Positions 32,806-40,625 of a stretch of DNA of 41,008 nt are shown here, one piece after another. The notes beneath the pieces are model-generated. The model was not told the origin of the DNA and did no database searches. It saw only the letters and a program-made list of their open reading frames with translations. Both the position numbers and the translations under genes were made by a program. The number at the start of each line of letters is the position of its first letter. Within the stretch, counting starts at the first letter, position 1. The DNA lies in the NCBI GenBank assembly GCA_900316615.1, contig ONDU01000004.1, positions 1 to 41,008 of the forward strand, given 5' to 3'. This DNA is from an uncultured Eubacteriales bacterium (lineage in GTDB: Bacteria > Bacillota > Clostridia > Oscillospirales > Acutalibacteraceae).

Positions 32806-33621
32806 TTGGACGAAAAAAGCTTTTTGTCGGAATACAGCATAGAGAATTATGAAAGACCTTCCGTAACTACAGATATTGCAGTTTTTGCACTCAGATATGA
32901 GGAAAACGGGAACTACAGGCAAAACTCAAGCAAAAAGCTTTCCGTTCTTCTTATAAAGAGGGGAGAATATCCTTATAAAGGAATGTGGGCGTTACCAGGA
33001 GGCTTTCTCAGAAAGGGAGAAACAGTTGAAGAATGTGCTGTGAGAGAAATATTTGAGGAAACCTCCGTAAAGCCGTTATCTCTGATACCCGCAGGAGTGT
33101 TCAGCAAGCCCAACAGAGATCCGAGAGGCTGGATTATTTCAAATGCATTTGCATCGGTCATCGGAAAAGCGGAAAAAAATCCGAAAGCAGGTGATGATGC
33201 GGCTGACGTACAGTGGTTTGACGTAACATTTGAAAAAGAAAATAATGGAAAATATTGTTTAAAGCTGGTATGTAAGGATAAAGAGCTTGTAAGCAGCCTT
33301 AACGAAACTAAAGATGCCTTCGGTAAAATTTCATTTGAAGCCGAGGAAAAAGGGAAGCTTGCCTTTGACCATGCAGAAATAATAGCGTCATCAATTACGG
33401 AGCTGAGGAGAAGAGCAAAGAATTTTGATATAATTTTTGACTTCCTGCCTGATAAGTTTACTCTTACAGAGCTGCAAAATGTTCAGGAGGCTATAATGAA
33501 TATATCCGTAACGCCTGCGAATTTCAGGAGAAAAATCTCAGGCTATGTGGTTGAAACAGATGAGTATACACAAGGTGACGGGCATCGTCCCGCAAGACTT
33601 TATAAAAGAAATAATTTATAA
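32806..33621 (+). CDS. nrtR: NrtR-type regulator (Nudix + winged helix)
   Basis: 271 residues. The Nudix box region is GGFLRKGETVEECAVREIFEE, containing REIFEE, but the last Gly of the box is Ser (ETSV). The C-terminal part (about 205-270) has FTLTELQNVQEAIM, NFRRKI and HRPARLY, the winged helix of NrtR. In other bacteria this regulator binds NAD salvage promoters and is released by ADP-ribose. The operon downstream holds exactly those genes. Start TTG 32806 behind GAGAAGGTGAGG. Whether the Nudix fold still hydrolyses is open: most acidic residues are present. Confidence 0.85.
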   Translation: MDEKSFLSEYSIENYERPSVTTDIAVFALRYEENGNYRQNSSKKLSVLLIKRGEYPYKGMWALPGGFLRKGETVEECAVREIFEETSVKPLSLIPAGVFSKPNRDPRGWIISNAFASVIGKAEKNPKAGDDAADVQWFDVTFEKENNGKYCLKLVCKDKELVSSLNETKDAFGKISFEAEEKGKLAFDHAEIIASSITELRRRAKNFDIIFDFLPDKFTLTELQNVQEAIMNISVTPANFRRKISGYVVETDEYTQGDGHRPARLYKRNNL

Positions 33622-33635
33622 GGAGAGTGTAAAAT

Positions 33636-34226
33636 GTGAAAATAAATAAGGAAGAAGCATATAAGCTTTTAACTGACGGTCTGGAAGAGCCTGAAAAAAT
33701 ACAGTATGTGCAGCACTGCGTATATGTGGGTAATCTTGCACAGATGATTGCGGAGGAGCTTTCGCTGGATTCCGAATATGCTGCTGTACTGGGTTATCTT
33801 CACGACATAGGAAGAAGAATTGAGCCTTGGAATCATATGTATGCAGGATATGAGTATCTTTTGAATAACGGTTATGAGGAATATGCATATATCTGTCTTA
33901 CGCACTCGTTCCTTAACAATGATATGGAGTGCATATGCGGTTGTTTTCTTCCGGCTGACAGCAGAGGGTATGATGAGGTTAAAGCTTTTGTGGAGAACCA
34001 TAAAAATACTATATACGATAAAATCATACAGACCTGTGACCTGCTGTGTCTGCACAGCGGAGGAACTACCCTTGAGGAAAGAATAAGCGATATTGAAACA
34101 AGAAAGGGAACGCACAGAAAATCGCAGTATCATAAGGACACGGCAGCGGCTCAGAAAGCTGAGCTTGAAAAACAGCTCGGACATTCAATTTATGATTTTT
34201 ATGACAGACTTGAAAATGAGGAGTGA
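33636..34226 (+). CDS. HD-domain phosphohydrolase-like protein
   Basis: 196 residues with HD-superfamily residues: QHCVYVGNLAQMIAEEL (first His), GYLHDIGRRIEP (HD pair) and a later DL in QTCDLLCL. The long C-terminal helical extension resembles small HD phosphohydrolases acting on nucleotides. GTG 33636 lies 10 bp after AGGAG and 14 bp after the nrtR stop; the stop is 7 bp before pncA. Its place inside an NAD salvage operon suggests it acts on an NAD-related metabolite, but this is inferred. Confidence 0.75.
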   Translation: MKINKEEAYKLLTDGLEEPEKIQYVQHCVYVGNLAQMIAEELSLDSEYAAVLGYLHDIGRRIEPWNHMYAGYEYLLNNGYEEYAYICLTHSFLNNDMECICGCFLPADSRGYDEVKAFVENHKNTIYDKIIQTCDLLCLHSGGTTLEERISDIETRKGTHRKSQYHKDTAAAQKAELEKQLGHSIYDFYDRLENEE

Positions 34227-34233
34227 ATTTGAA

Positions 34234-34758
34234 ATGAAAAAATTTCTTGTAGTTGTTGATATGCAGGGGGATTTTATAGATATGGCGTTGGGAACAAAGG
34301 AAGCTGAAGCGATTGTTCCTGAGGTTGTAAAAAAAATAGGTGAGTTTGACGGAAAAATTTTCGTAACTATGGATACGCACTATGAAAACTATATGCAGAC
34401 ATCAGAGGGAAAGAATTTACCTGTACCGCACTGCATAAAGGGTACTGAGGGCTGGAAGCTTGATAAAAGGGTTGAGAATGCTCTTAATGGAAAGGATTTT
34501 GCCGTAATTGAAAAGAATACCTTCGGTTCGGTTGACTTGCCGAAAAAAATAAAGGAAGACGCAGGAGAAGAAAGCTTTACGATAGAAATAACAGGACTTT
34601 GCACTGATATATGTGTAGTAAGCAATGCACTTTTATTAAAGGCTCATTTTCCCGAAGTGCTGATGAAGGTTGATTCAAAATGCTGTGCAGGAGTAACACC
34701 TGAGCTTCATAATGCTGCACTGGCAACAATGAGAAGCTGTCAGATTGTTATAGAATAA
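34234..34758 (+). CDS. pncA: Nicotinamidase
   Basis: 174 residues of the isochorismatase-like cysteine hydrolases: VVDMQGDF (Asp8 region), metal site Asp/His in MDTHYENYM and PHCIKGTEG, catalytic Lys in IEKNTFGS and Cys in GLCTDICV. It converts nicotinamide to nicotinate, the first step of the Preiss-Handler route. A longer frame exists from 34093, but ATG 34234 is the start because GAGTGA/GGAGTG lies about 8 bp upstream and the product has the family length. It is followed by nadE. Confidence 0.92.
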   Translation: MKKFLVVVDMQGDFIDMALGTKEAEAIVPEVVKKIGEFDGKIFVTMDTHYENYMQTSEGKNLPVPHCIKGTEGWKLDKRVENALNGKDFAVIEKNTFGSVDLPKKIKEDAGEESFTIEITGLCTDICVVSNALLLKAHFPEVLMKVDSKCCAGVTPELHNAALATMRSCQIVIE

Positions 34759-34783
34759 GCTTAAGGCAAAGGAGATATATTTT

Positions 34784-35509
34784 ATGTTTAATGCAGAAAA
34801 AGTAAAAAATGAATGTGTTGAGTGGATAAGAAAATTTTTTGAGGAAAACGGAAAGGGCTGCAACGCCGTTGTAGGAATTTCCGGAGGAAAGGACAGCTCC
34901 ATAGTAGCCGCACTTTGTGTTGAGGCACTCGGAAAGGAGCGTGTAATAGGAGTTCTTATGCCTTGCGGAGAACAGCACGATATAGATATGGCAAAGCTTC
35001 TGGTTGATACGCTTGGCATAAAGCACTATGTTGTAAATATAAAGGAAGCCGTTGACGGAATAATAAACAATATTCCCTTTGAGCTTCAGAAGCAAAGTCT
35101 GATAAACCTGCCGCCAAGAATACGTATGTCAACCTTGTATGCGGTTTCTCAGAGCAATAACGGACGTGTTGCAAATACCTGCAATCTTTCTGAGGACTGG
35201 GTAGGATATTCTACAAGATACGGGGATGCAGCAGGGGATTTCAGTCCATGTTCAAATCTGACTGTTCAGGAAATGAAGCAGATAGGCAGACTTCTCGGAC
35301 TGCCCGATGTTCTCGTTGATAAAGTTCCGATTGACGGTCTCTGCGGTAAAACAGATGAGGATAACCTTGGCTTTACCTATGCGGAGCTTGACAAATATAT
35401 CCGTGAGGGCATAATTGACAACGAGGATAAAAAGGCTAAAATAGACAGAATGCATAAGATGAATCAATTCAAGCTTAAGCTTATGCCTGCATTCAAGCCT
35501 GAATTTTGA
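34784..35509 (+). CDS. nadE: NH3-dependent NAD synthetase
   Basis: 241 residues without the glutaminase domain, thus ammonia-dependent. PP-loop GISGGKDSS (about 28-36), CGEQHDIDMAK, NTCNLSEDWVGYSTRYGDAAG (ATP/NaAD site) and DGLCGKTDEDNLGF. It amidates nicotinate adenine dinucleotide to NAD. It lies 25 bp after pncA with AAGGAGATAT ahead. R10 follows 42 bp after the stop and separates it from nadM. Confidence 0.93.
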   Translation: MFNAEKVKNECVEWIRKFFEENGKGCNAVVGISGGKDSSIVAALCVEALGKERVIGVLMPCGEQHDIDMAKLLVDTLGIKHYVVNIKEAVDGIINNIPFELQKQSLINLPPRIRMSTLYAVSQSNNGRVANTCNLSEDWVGYSTRYGDAAGDFSPCSNLTVQEMKQIGRLLGLPDVLVDKVPIDGLCGKTDEDNLGFTYAELDKYIREGIIDNEDKKAKIDRMHKMNQFKLKLMPAFKPEF

Positions 35510-35551
35510 TTTTATGCGGCTGTGAAAATAACGGTCTGTACGTTTTTTTGG

Positions 35552-35669
35552 GCGATTGCAGACCGCAGCTGCTTATGCAGCTGCGAATTCAATGCAAATT
35601 TACGAATTTGTAAATTCGTAAATTTGCATTGAATGTTCAAAAGCAGGGCTTTTGAACGTCTGCAATCGC
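35552..35669. repeat. Cloverleaf repeat element R10, longest copy
   Basis: 118 bp. Outer arms GCGATTGCAGAC / GTCTGCAATCGC. Hairpins: arm CGCAGCTGC (loop TTAT), a 23-bp-arm hairpin beginning ATTCAATGCAAATTTACGA with two-base loop GT, and arm GTTCAAAAGC (loop AGG). It is the only R copy inside a functional operon, between nadE and nadM. A weak promoter (TTGAGT 35674-35679, TTATAT 35698-35703) lies just after. Confidence 0.92.
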
Positions 35670-35716
35670 AGCCTTGAGTATAGCCGCAAATTAATAATTA
35701 TATTTGGAGATTTATT

Positions 35717-36271
35717 ATGGATAACAAGGCTTTTAAGCTGGGGATTATAGTCGGCAGATTTCAGACCTTTCACGTTGGACACGAATGTGTTGTGAACAAG
35801 GCAGTACAGCTTTGCGAAAGGGTCGGAATTTTTGTAGGCTCATCGCAGGAGGAGGGAACGCTGAAAAATCCCTTTTCATATGAAATGCGTAAGAATATTT
35901 TAAGAAAGATATTCGGTGACAGTGTATATATTTACCCTTTGCCCGATATAGGTGTAGGCAATAATTCCAAATGGGGAGATTATGTTCTTGAAAATGTTGA
36001 AAAGCGTTTCGGAATGCTGCCTGATTTGCTTATTTCGGGCAAGGAGGAGCGTAGAATAAGCTGGTTTGACAGTATTGCGGGAGTTTCCGTAGCTGAGCTT
36101 TATATTCCGAAAACTATAGATATTTCGGCAACAAAAATGAGGGAGCATCTTATTAACGGCGAATTTGAGCTTTGGAAAGAATATACAAGCGATAAGCTTT
36201 GGGGTGAATACGGTAAGCTCAGAGAGTGTGTATGTGCGGCAAAGGACAATCTTTACACTGACAGTATATAA
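35717..36271 (+). CDS. nadM: Nicotinamide-nucleotide adenylyltransferase (NadM type)
   Basis: 184 residues of the nucleotidyltransferase superfamily: GIIVGRFQTFHVGHECV (HxGH motif), GSSQEEGTLKNPFS and DISATKMREHL (the ISSTxxR-like motif). The short GRFQxFHxGH form is like NadM/NMNAT rather than NadD. It adenylates NaMN or NMN. The gene lies 207 bp after nadE, past R10, with GGAG 8 bp upstream, and is 26 bp before pncB. Confidence 0.88.
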   Translation: MDNKAFKLGIIVGRFQTFHVGHECVVNKAVQLCERVGIFVGSSQEEGTLKNPFSYEMRKNILRKIFGDSVYIYPLPDIGVGNNSKWGDYVLENVEKRFGMLPDLLISGKEERRISWFDSIAGVSVAELYIPKTIDISATKMREHLINGEFELWKEYTSDKLWGEYGKLRECVCAAKDNLYTDSI

Positions 36272-36297
36272 ACATAATTATTAAGGAGTGAGTAAGA

Positions 36298-37491
36298 ATG
36301 AAGCTGGAACCTATTGTAATATCTTTGCTTGATACTGATTTGTATAAATTCAATATGGATCAGGTTATTTTTCACAAGCATACGGATTTATGCGGACAGT
36401 ATTTTTTTAAGTGCAGAAACAACGGTGTTATTTTTACAAAGGAAATGGTACAGGAGATAAATGAGCAGATTGACTATCTTTGCAATCTCAGATTTACCAA
36501 AGAGGAGCTTGATTATCTGCGTTCTATAAGATTTATAAAGAATGACTATGTTGAATTTCTGAGATTATGGCATCCGATAAGGGATTATGTTACAGTCAAG
36601 CTTTCGGACGGAGGCGTTCTGGAGGTTGAGGTAGACGGACCTCTGTTTTCTGCAATGCAGTTTGAAATATATTTGCTCGAGATAATAAACGAGGTTTATT
36701 TCAGAATGAGCTACGATTACGAAGTGCTGAGAAAATCCGCCGAGGAAAAGCTTGCTAAAAAAATAAAAGCACTCAATGACGGAACGTATACATTTACGTT
36801 TGCGGAATTTGGTGCAAGAAGAAGGCTTTCAAGAGAGTGGGAAGAGGTAGTTATAAAGCGTCTTGTAAGTGAAACAAAAAGCTGTGTCGGAACATCAAAC
36901 GTATATTTTGCTATGAAATATAACATAACACCTATAGGAACATATGCACACGAGTATGTACAGATGTATCAGGGAATAGATGAAATTCCGCTTGCTTACA
37001 CAAACCACTACGCTATGAAAGACTGGTATGACGAATATCAGGGTGATAACGGTACAGCTTTGACCGATACAATAACAACAGACCTGTTTCTCAGGGACTT
37101 CAACCGTTCTATGGTGAATAACTATACAGGAGTTCGCCACGACAGCGGAGATCCCTATGAATGGGGCGAGAAAATTATAAATCACTATAAAAAGTATGGT
37201 GCAGACCCTAAAACCAAACTTCTTCTTTTCAGTGACAGTCTTGATTTTGAAAGGGCTCAGAAATTATATGACCACTTCAAGGATAAAACAAAAGTCTCTT
37301 TCGGAATAGGAACTTTCTGCTCAAACGATACCTGCGAAAGGGCTCTGAACATAGTTATAAAGCTTCAGTATGTGAACGGAAGACCGGTTGCAAAGCTTTC
37401 TGACACTCCCGGCAAGGCAATGTGCCGTGATGAAGGCTATCTCGAATATCTGAAACGTTCAGTTGAGTTCAGACTTAACAGAGAAAAGTAA
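36298..37491 (+). CDS. pncB: Nicotinate phosphoribosyltransferase
   Basis: 397 residues, normal for PncB: LLDTDLYKFNMDQVIF, FAEFGARRRLSREWE, GTSNVYFAMKYNI, GVRHDSGDPYEWGEK (site of the autophosphorylated His in the family is nearby) and GIGTFCSNDT. It makes nicotinate mononucleotide from nicotinate and PRPP with ATP. With pncA, nadM and nadE it completes a salvage route from nicotinamide to NAD. GGAGTGAG precedes ATG 36298. R11 begins 18 bp after the stop. Confidence 0.95.
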   Translation: MKLEPIVISLLDTDLYKFNMDQVIFHKHTDLCGQYFFKCRNNGVIFTKEMVQEINEQIDYLCNLRFTKEELDYLRSIRFIKNDYVEFLRLWHPIRDYVTVKLSDGGVLEVEVDGPLFSAMQFEIYLLEIINEVYFRMSYDYEVLRKSAEEKLAKKIKALNDGTYTFTFAEFGARRRLSREWEEVVIKRLVSETKSCVGTSNVYFAMKYNITPIGTYAHEYVQMYQGIDEIPLAYTNHYAMKDWYDEYQGDNGTALTDTITTDLFLRDFNRSMVNNYTGVRHDSGDPYEWGEKIINHYKKYGADPKTKLLLFSDSLDFERAQKLYDHFKDKTKVSFGIGTFCSNDTCERALNIVIKLQYVNGRPVAKLSDTPGKAMCRDEGYLEYLKRSVEFRLNREK

Positions 37492-37509
37492 GAGTATGCT
37501 CAAAGTGGG

Positions 37510-37602
37510 GCGATTGCAGACCACGGCGGCATTCGCCGCCGTGAAATTCAAGGCGAAGCCTTGAATTTGTCAAAAGCAAATGCTTTTGATGTCTGCAATC
37601 GC
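37510..37602. repeat. Cloverleaf repeat element R11
   Basis: Outer arms extended to GGGGCGATTGCAGAC / GTCTGCAATCGCCCC (37507-37605). Hairpins: arm CACGGCGGC (loop ATTC), arm AAATTCAAGGC (loop GAA) and arm TCAAAAGC (loop AAAT). A further imperfect outer match (GCTCAAA on the left, TTTGAGC on the right) can be seen. Convergent gene ends on both sides. Confidence 0.92.
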
Positions 37603-37641
37603 CCCCTGAGTTTGAGCGTTGACGCAAATCCTGTTTAAATT

Positions 37642-38487
37642 TTAATAGCAGTCCCAGTTATATATAACCTTGCTGAAATCCTTCTTTAAAAGAGCCTCAC
37701 TGTTTATAAAGAAATTTGCCACACCGCAGTCACCCCATATAATTTCAAAGCTTCTGTCATCGTCCTCATCAGAATCTATCTGTAAAAGCAGGGTGTCATA
37801 TTTTGCCAGAGTATCGCTGTATTCTCTGGGGTCACTCTGAGTAAAGAACGGAAATCCGAGCATTTTATGTCCGCAGGCAGAAACCGCTTCTATAATTTTA
37901 TCGTAACATTCATCATCTATATATTGATATATAGAAATATCATCAGGTATAATTTCCCCGATATTATTAAGTATATCCTTAATAATATCATCGAAGTGAC
38001 TGTTGCTGCAATCCATATAGCTTTCGCAGGGTGATATTTTTACGGAAAGCTCTTTGCTTACAGGAGAATACTCACAGTCTTCTATAACAGGTATATCTAA
38101 TTCGGAAATTTTCTGCTTATTAAGCGAGTAGTCCACGTTATCGTGATAAACAACCCTGAATTTATCCTGATTTTCGGGATTGTCGAAATCCGCACCGTAA
38201 ACATCATCATTTGCATCTATAAAAAACTGAAGCATACCGCTTTGAGGAAGCGGAGAATTTACGTCTGCGTTATCAAAATTTATCTGAGCAAGCAGCATAA
38301 GCTTATTGCCGCAGATGTCGGAGGGATATTCTTTTTTCAAATCCCAGTAGGGCATACCGCCGAATTTGCTGTCAAATAAGCTTATCTCACTCTTATTTTC
38401 AACAGTCAGTGAATAAGCCGGAGTTTTGGTTCTTTTTTTAATTTCATCTATGATTTTTTCGGTCAAATCAGGATTAAAGCTTTGCAT
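37642..38487 (-). CDS. YwqG-like (DUF1963) family protein
   Basis: 281 residues resembling YwqG/DUF1963: GGMPYWDLKKEYP, LMLLAQINFDNAD, GMLQFFIDANDDVYG, FRVVYH and a C-terminal LLQIDSDEDD...WGDCGVANFFI. The family is uncharacterised and often found near toxin-immunity or regulatory genes. The start at 38487 is chosen because AGGAGATG lies 9 bp upstream, 23 codons inside the longest frame. It is convergent with pncB. Confidence 0.85.
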   Translation of the reverse strand: MQSFNPDLTEKIIDEIKKRTKTPAYSLTVENKSEISLFDSKFGGMPYWDLKKEYPSDICGNKLMLLAQINFDNADVNSPLPQSGMLQFFIDANDDVYGADFDNPENQDKFRVVYHDNVDYSLNKQKISELDIPVIEDCEYSPVSKELSVKISPCESYMDCSNSHFDDIIKDILNNIGEIIPDDISIYQYIDDECYDKIIEAVSACGHKMLGFPFFTQSDPREYSDTLAKYDTLLLQIDSDEDDDRSFEIIWGDCGVANFFINSEALLKKDFSKVIYNWDCY

Positions 38488-38523
38488 ACTGTAACATCTC
38501 CTATTAAAAAATATAGTATAATG

Positions 38524-38552
38524 ATTATAACACATTTTAGTTAAAATTTTAA
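38524..38552 (-). promoter_or_regulatory. Promoter of the YwqG-like gene
   Basis: On the minus strand TATAAT at 38524-38529 with TG two bases upstream; the 17-bp-spaced -35 is weak (TTAAAA, 38547-38552). Confidence 0.5.
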
Positions 38553-38586
38553 CCATGTTCAGGCTAAAAATTAAATACTGTTGCCT

Positions 38587-38626
38587 TGTGTAAGATTATT
38601 ACTGTTGGCGTGTGTAAGATTATTAC
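38587..38626 (+). repeat. Two 16-bp direct repeats upstream of the aldolase promoter
   Basis: TGTGTAAGATTATTAC occurs exactly at 38587-38602 and again at 38611-38626, a 24-bp period. The second copy ends 4 bp before the -35. This is the usual place for an activator that binds as a tandem dimer. Confidence 0.85.
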
Positions 38627-38630
38627 GTTC

Positions 38631-38659
38631 TTGATTTTTATTCGGTTTTTATGTATAAT
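38631..38659 (+). promoter_or_regulatory. Promoter of the aldolase/dehydrogenase operon
   Basis: TTGATT (38631-38636), 17-bp spacer and TATAAT (38654-38659) with a TG directly before it. It gives a leader of about 85 bases. Confidence 0.75.
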
Positions 38660-38749
38660 TAAACTTAAATTGCTGATAAGATTAATTTTTTTGTTTTTCT
38701 CATAAAAATATATTCTTTTATGTAAGAATGTTTTTTCGGAGGGCTTAAT

Positions 38750-39586
38750 ATGTCGCTTAAATTAATGTACATAACAAACAATCCGCAGGTTGCAGGTATT
38801 ATAGACGGCTACGGTGTGGACAGGGTTTTTCTCGACCTTGAAATAATAGGTAAAGAAAAAAGACAGGGACATCTTGACACGGTTATTTCAAGGCACTCAA
38901 TAGATGATGTCAAAAAGCTGAAGGCTGTTATTAACAAGGCTCAGCTTTTAGTAAGGTGCAATCCTGTTCATGACGGTATGCAGGCTGAAATAGACAGGAT
39001 TGTTAATGACGGTGCGGATATAATTATGCTTCCGTATTTCAAAACAGCAGATGATGTAAGCAAATTTTTGGAATGTGTTAACGGAAGAGCGAAAACAAAT
39101 CTCTTGTTTGAAACTCCCGAGGCTGTTGAAAATGCAGATTCCGTGTTAAGCCTTGGGGGAATAGATGAGGTGCATATAGGACTTAATGACCTTCATTTGG
39201 GATACGGGCTTACTTTTATGTTTGAACTGCTCACCAACGGTGTTGCGGAAAAGCTTTGCAACAAATTCAAAAGTTACGGCATACCATTTGGAATAGGTGG
39301 GGTAGCGGCTTTAAACAAGGGTGATTTGCCTGCGGAATATATAATAGCCGAGCATTACAGACTTGGCTCGTCATGTGCAATACTTTCAAGAAGCTTCTGC
39401 AATTTCAAAAAGTTTTCAAGTGTTGAGGAATTTTCAGCAAAATTTTTAAAGGGTATTACCGAAATAAGAGGATATGAGAAGGTTCTTGCAAACGAGAACG
39501 AAATATTTTTTGAAAACAACAGACTTATGGTTGTGGATAAGGTTAACGGCATAGTTCAGCGTATTAAGGAAAGCCAAATTAATTGA
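38750..39586 (+). CDS. HpcH/HpaI aldolase or citrate-lyase-like protein
   Basis: A 278-residue TIM-barrel protein of the HpcH/HpaI superfamily: RVFLDLEIIGKEKRQGHLDT near the start, LLVRCNPVHDGMQAEIDRI, GADIIMLPYFKTADDV, LFETPEAVEN, GLNDLHLGYG and YRLGSSCAILSRSF. In this fold the Glu and Asp of the LFET and LNDLHL motifs bind Mg2+. It may condense or cleave a 2-oxo acid. GGAGGG lies 6 bp upstream of ATG 38750. The next gene, a 2-hydroxyacid dehydrogenase, fits a shared pathway. Substrate unknown. Confidence 0.8.
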   Translation: MSLKLMYITNNPQVAGIIDGYGVDRVFLDLEIIGKEKRQGHLDTVISRHSIDDVKKLKAVINKAQLLVRCNPVHDGMQAEIDRIVNDGADIIMLPYFKTADDVSKFLECVNGRAKTNLLFETPEAVENADSVLSLGGIDEVHIGLNDLHLGYGLTFMFELLTNGVAEKLCNKFKSYGIPFGIGGVAALNKGDLPAEYIIAEHYRLGSSCAILSRSFCNFKKFSSVEEFSAKFLKGITEIRGYEKVLANENEIFFENNRLMVVDKVNGIVQRIKESQIN

Positions 39587-39680
39587 TGCTGTTGTTTTTG
39601 AATGTGAAGTTTAATTAAATAAAATAACCCAAATGGTTGCTTGCAGCCGTTTTTATGATACAGATGTAAGAGGAGAATAT

Positions 39681-40625
39681 ATGCAGGATTTAGAAAAAAT
39701 CAGGCTGCTGCTCACGGGAGCTTTCAGCTATACTCAGGAACAGCTTGATAAGCTTGAAAATTCAGGCTTTGGTATAACTTTTATTCAGGACGAGCGTGTA
39801 GAAACCGATATAGACTGCTCGCAATTTGAAGCAGTGGTCTGCAACGGACTTTTTTTGTATAATGATATAGAAAAATTCAAGTCTTTGAAGATGATACAGG
39901 TTACAAGTGCAGGTCTGGACAGATTGCCGCTTGATTTTATAAAAGAAAAGGGAATAACTCTAAAAAATGCAAGAGGTGTTTACAGCATACCGATGGCTGA
40001 GTGGTGTATAAGCAGAATACTTGATATATACAAGTGCAGCAGCTTCTTTGAGGAAAATCAGAGAAATAAGGTATGGCAGAAAAACAGAGGACTGAGAGAG
40101 CTTAACGGGAAAAAAGCCGTTATTTTCGGAGCAGGTGATGTCGGAAGCCGTACAGCAGAAAGACTTAAAGCGTTTGGAGTGAAAATAACTGCGGCGGATA
40201 TAGCAGAGCCGCAGTCTGATATTTACGATAAATACTGCAATATGGAAGATATAAATATAGCTCTGAGTGAAAGCGACATAATAATCATAACATTACCGCT
40301 TACAGATGATACAAGAGGATTTTTTGATGAAAAAAAGCTGGGGCTTCTCAAAGCTGACAGTATATTGGTTAATATGTCAAGAGGCGGTATAATAGACGAG
40401 AAGGCTCTTGTATCGGCACTTAAAAACAAAGCTTTGGGATATGCTGTTCTTGATGTTTTTGAAGAAGAACCGTTAGAGGCGGACAGTCCTCTGTGGAATA
40501 CTCCTCGTTTGCTTATAACCCCCCATAATTCGTTTGTATCGGAAAAAAATAATGAAAGAATGTTTGATGTTATATACAAAAATCTAAATGAATATTTTTG
40601 TGATACGTCAAAGTCGGTGAGTTGA
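39681..40625 (+). CDS. D-2-hydroxyacid dehydrogenase
   Basis: 314 residues: an N-terminal substrate domain and a Rossmann domain with GAGDVGSRTAERL (GxGxxG) near residue 140. Catalytic residues are the Arg in NMSRGGIID, the Glu in FEEEPL and the His in ITPHNS. It reduces a 2-oxo acid with NAD(P)H. ATG 39681 with AGGAG 6-7 bp upstream is chosen over the frame start at 39633. It follows the aldolase by 94 bp and abuts the next gene's ATG. The pair with the aldolase suggests synthesis of a hydroxyacid, perhaps for a polysaccharide decoration (inference). Confidence 0.87.
   Translation: MQDLEKIRLLLTGAFSYTQEQLDKLENSGFGITFIQDERVETDIDCSQFEAVVCNGLFLYNDIEKFKSLKMIQVTSAGLDRLPLDFIKEKGITLKNARGVYSIPMAEWCISRILDIYKCSSFFEENQRNKVWQKNRGLRELNGKKAVIFGAGDVGSRTAERLKAFGVKITAADIAEPQSDIYDKYCNMEDINIALSESDIIIITLPLTDDTRGFFDEKKLGLLKADSILVNMSRGGIIDEKALVSALKNKALGYAVLDVFEEEPLEADSPLWNTPRLLITPHNSFVSEKNNERMFDVIYKNLNEYFCDTSKSVS

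Noticed and set aside
1291..37602. CRISPR array made of the repeated GCGATTGCAG segments
   Set aside because: The copies are kilobases apart, each is an inverted repeat around variable hairpins, and there are no regular spacers or cas genes.
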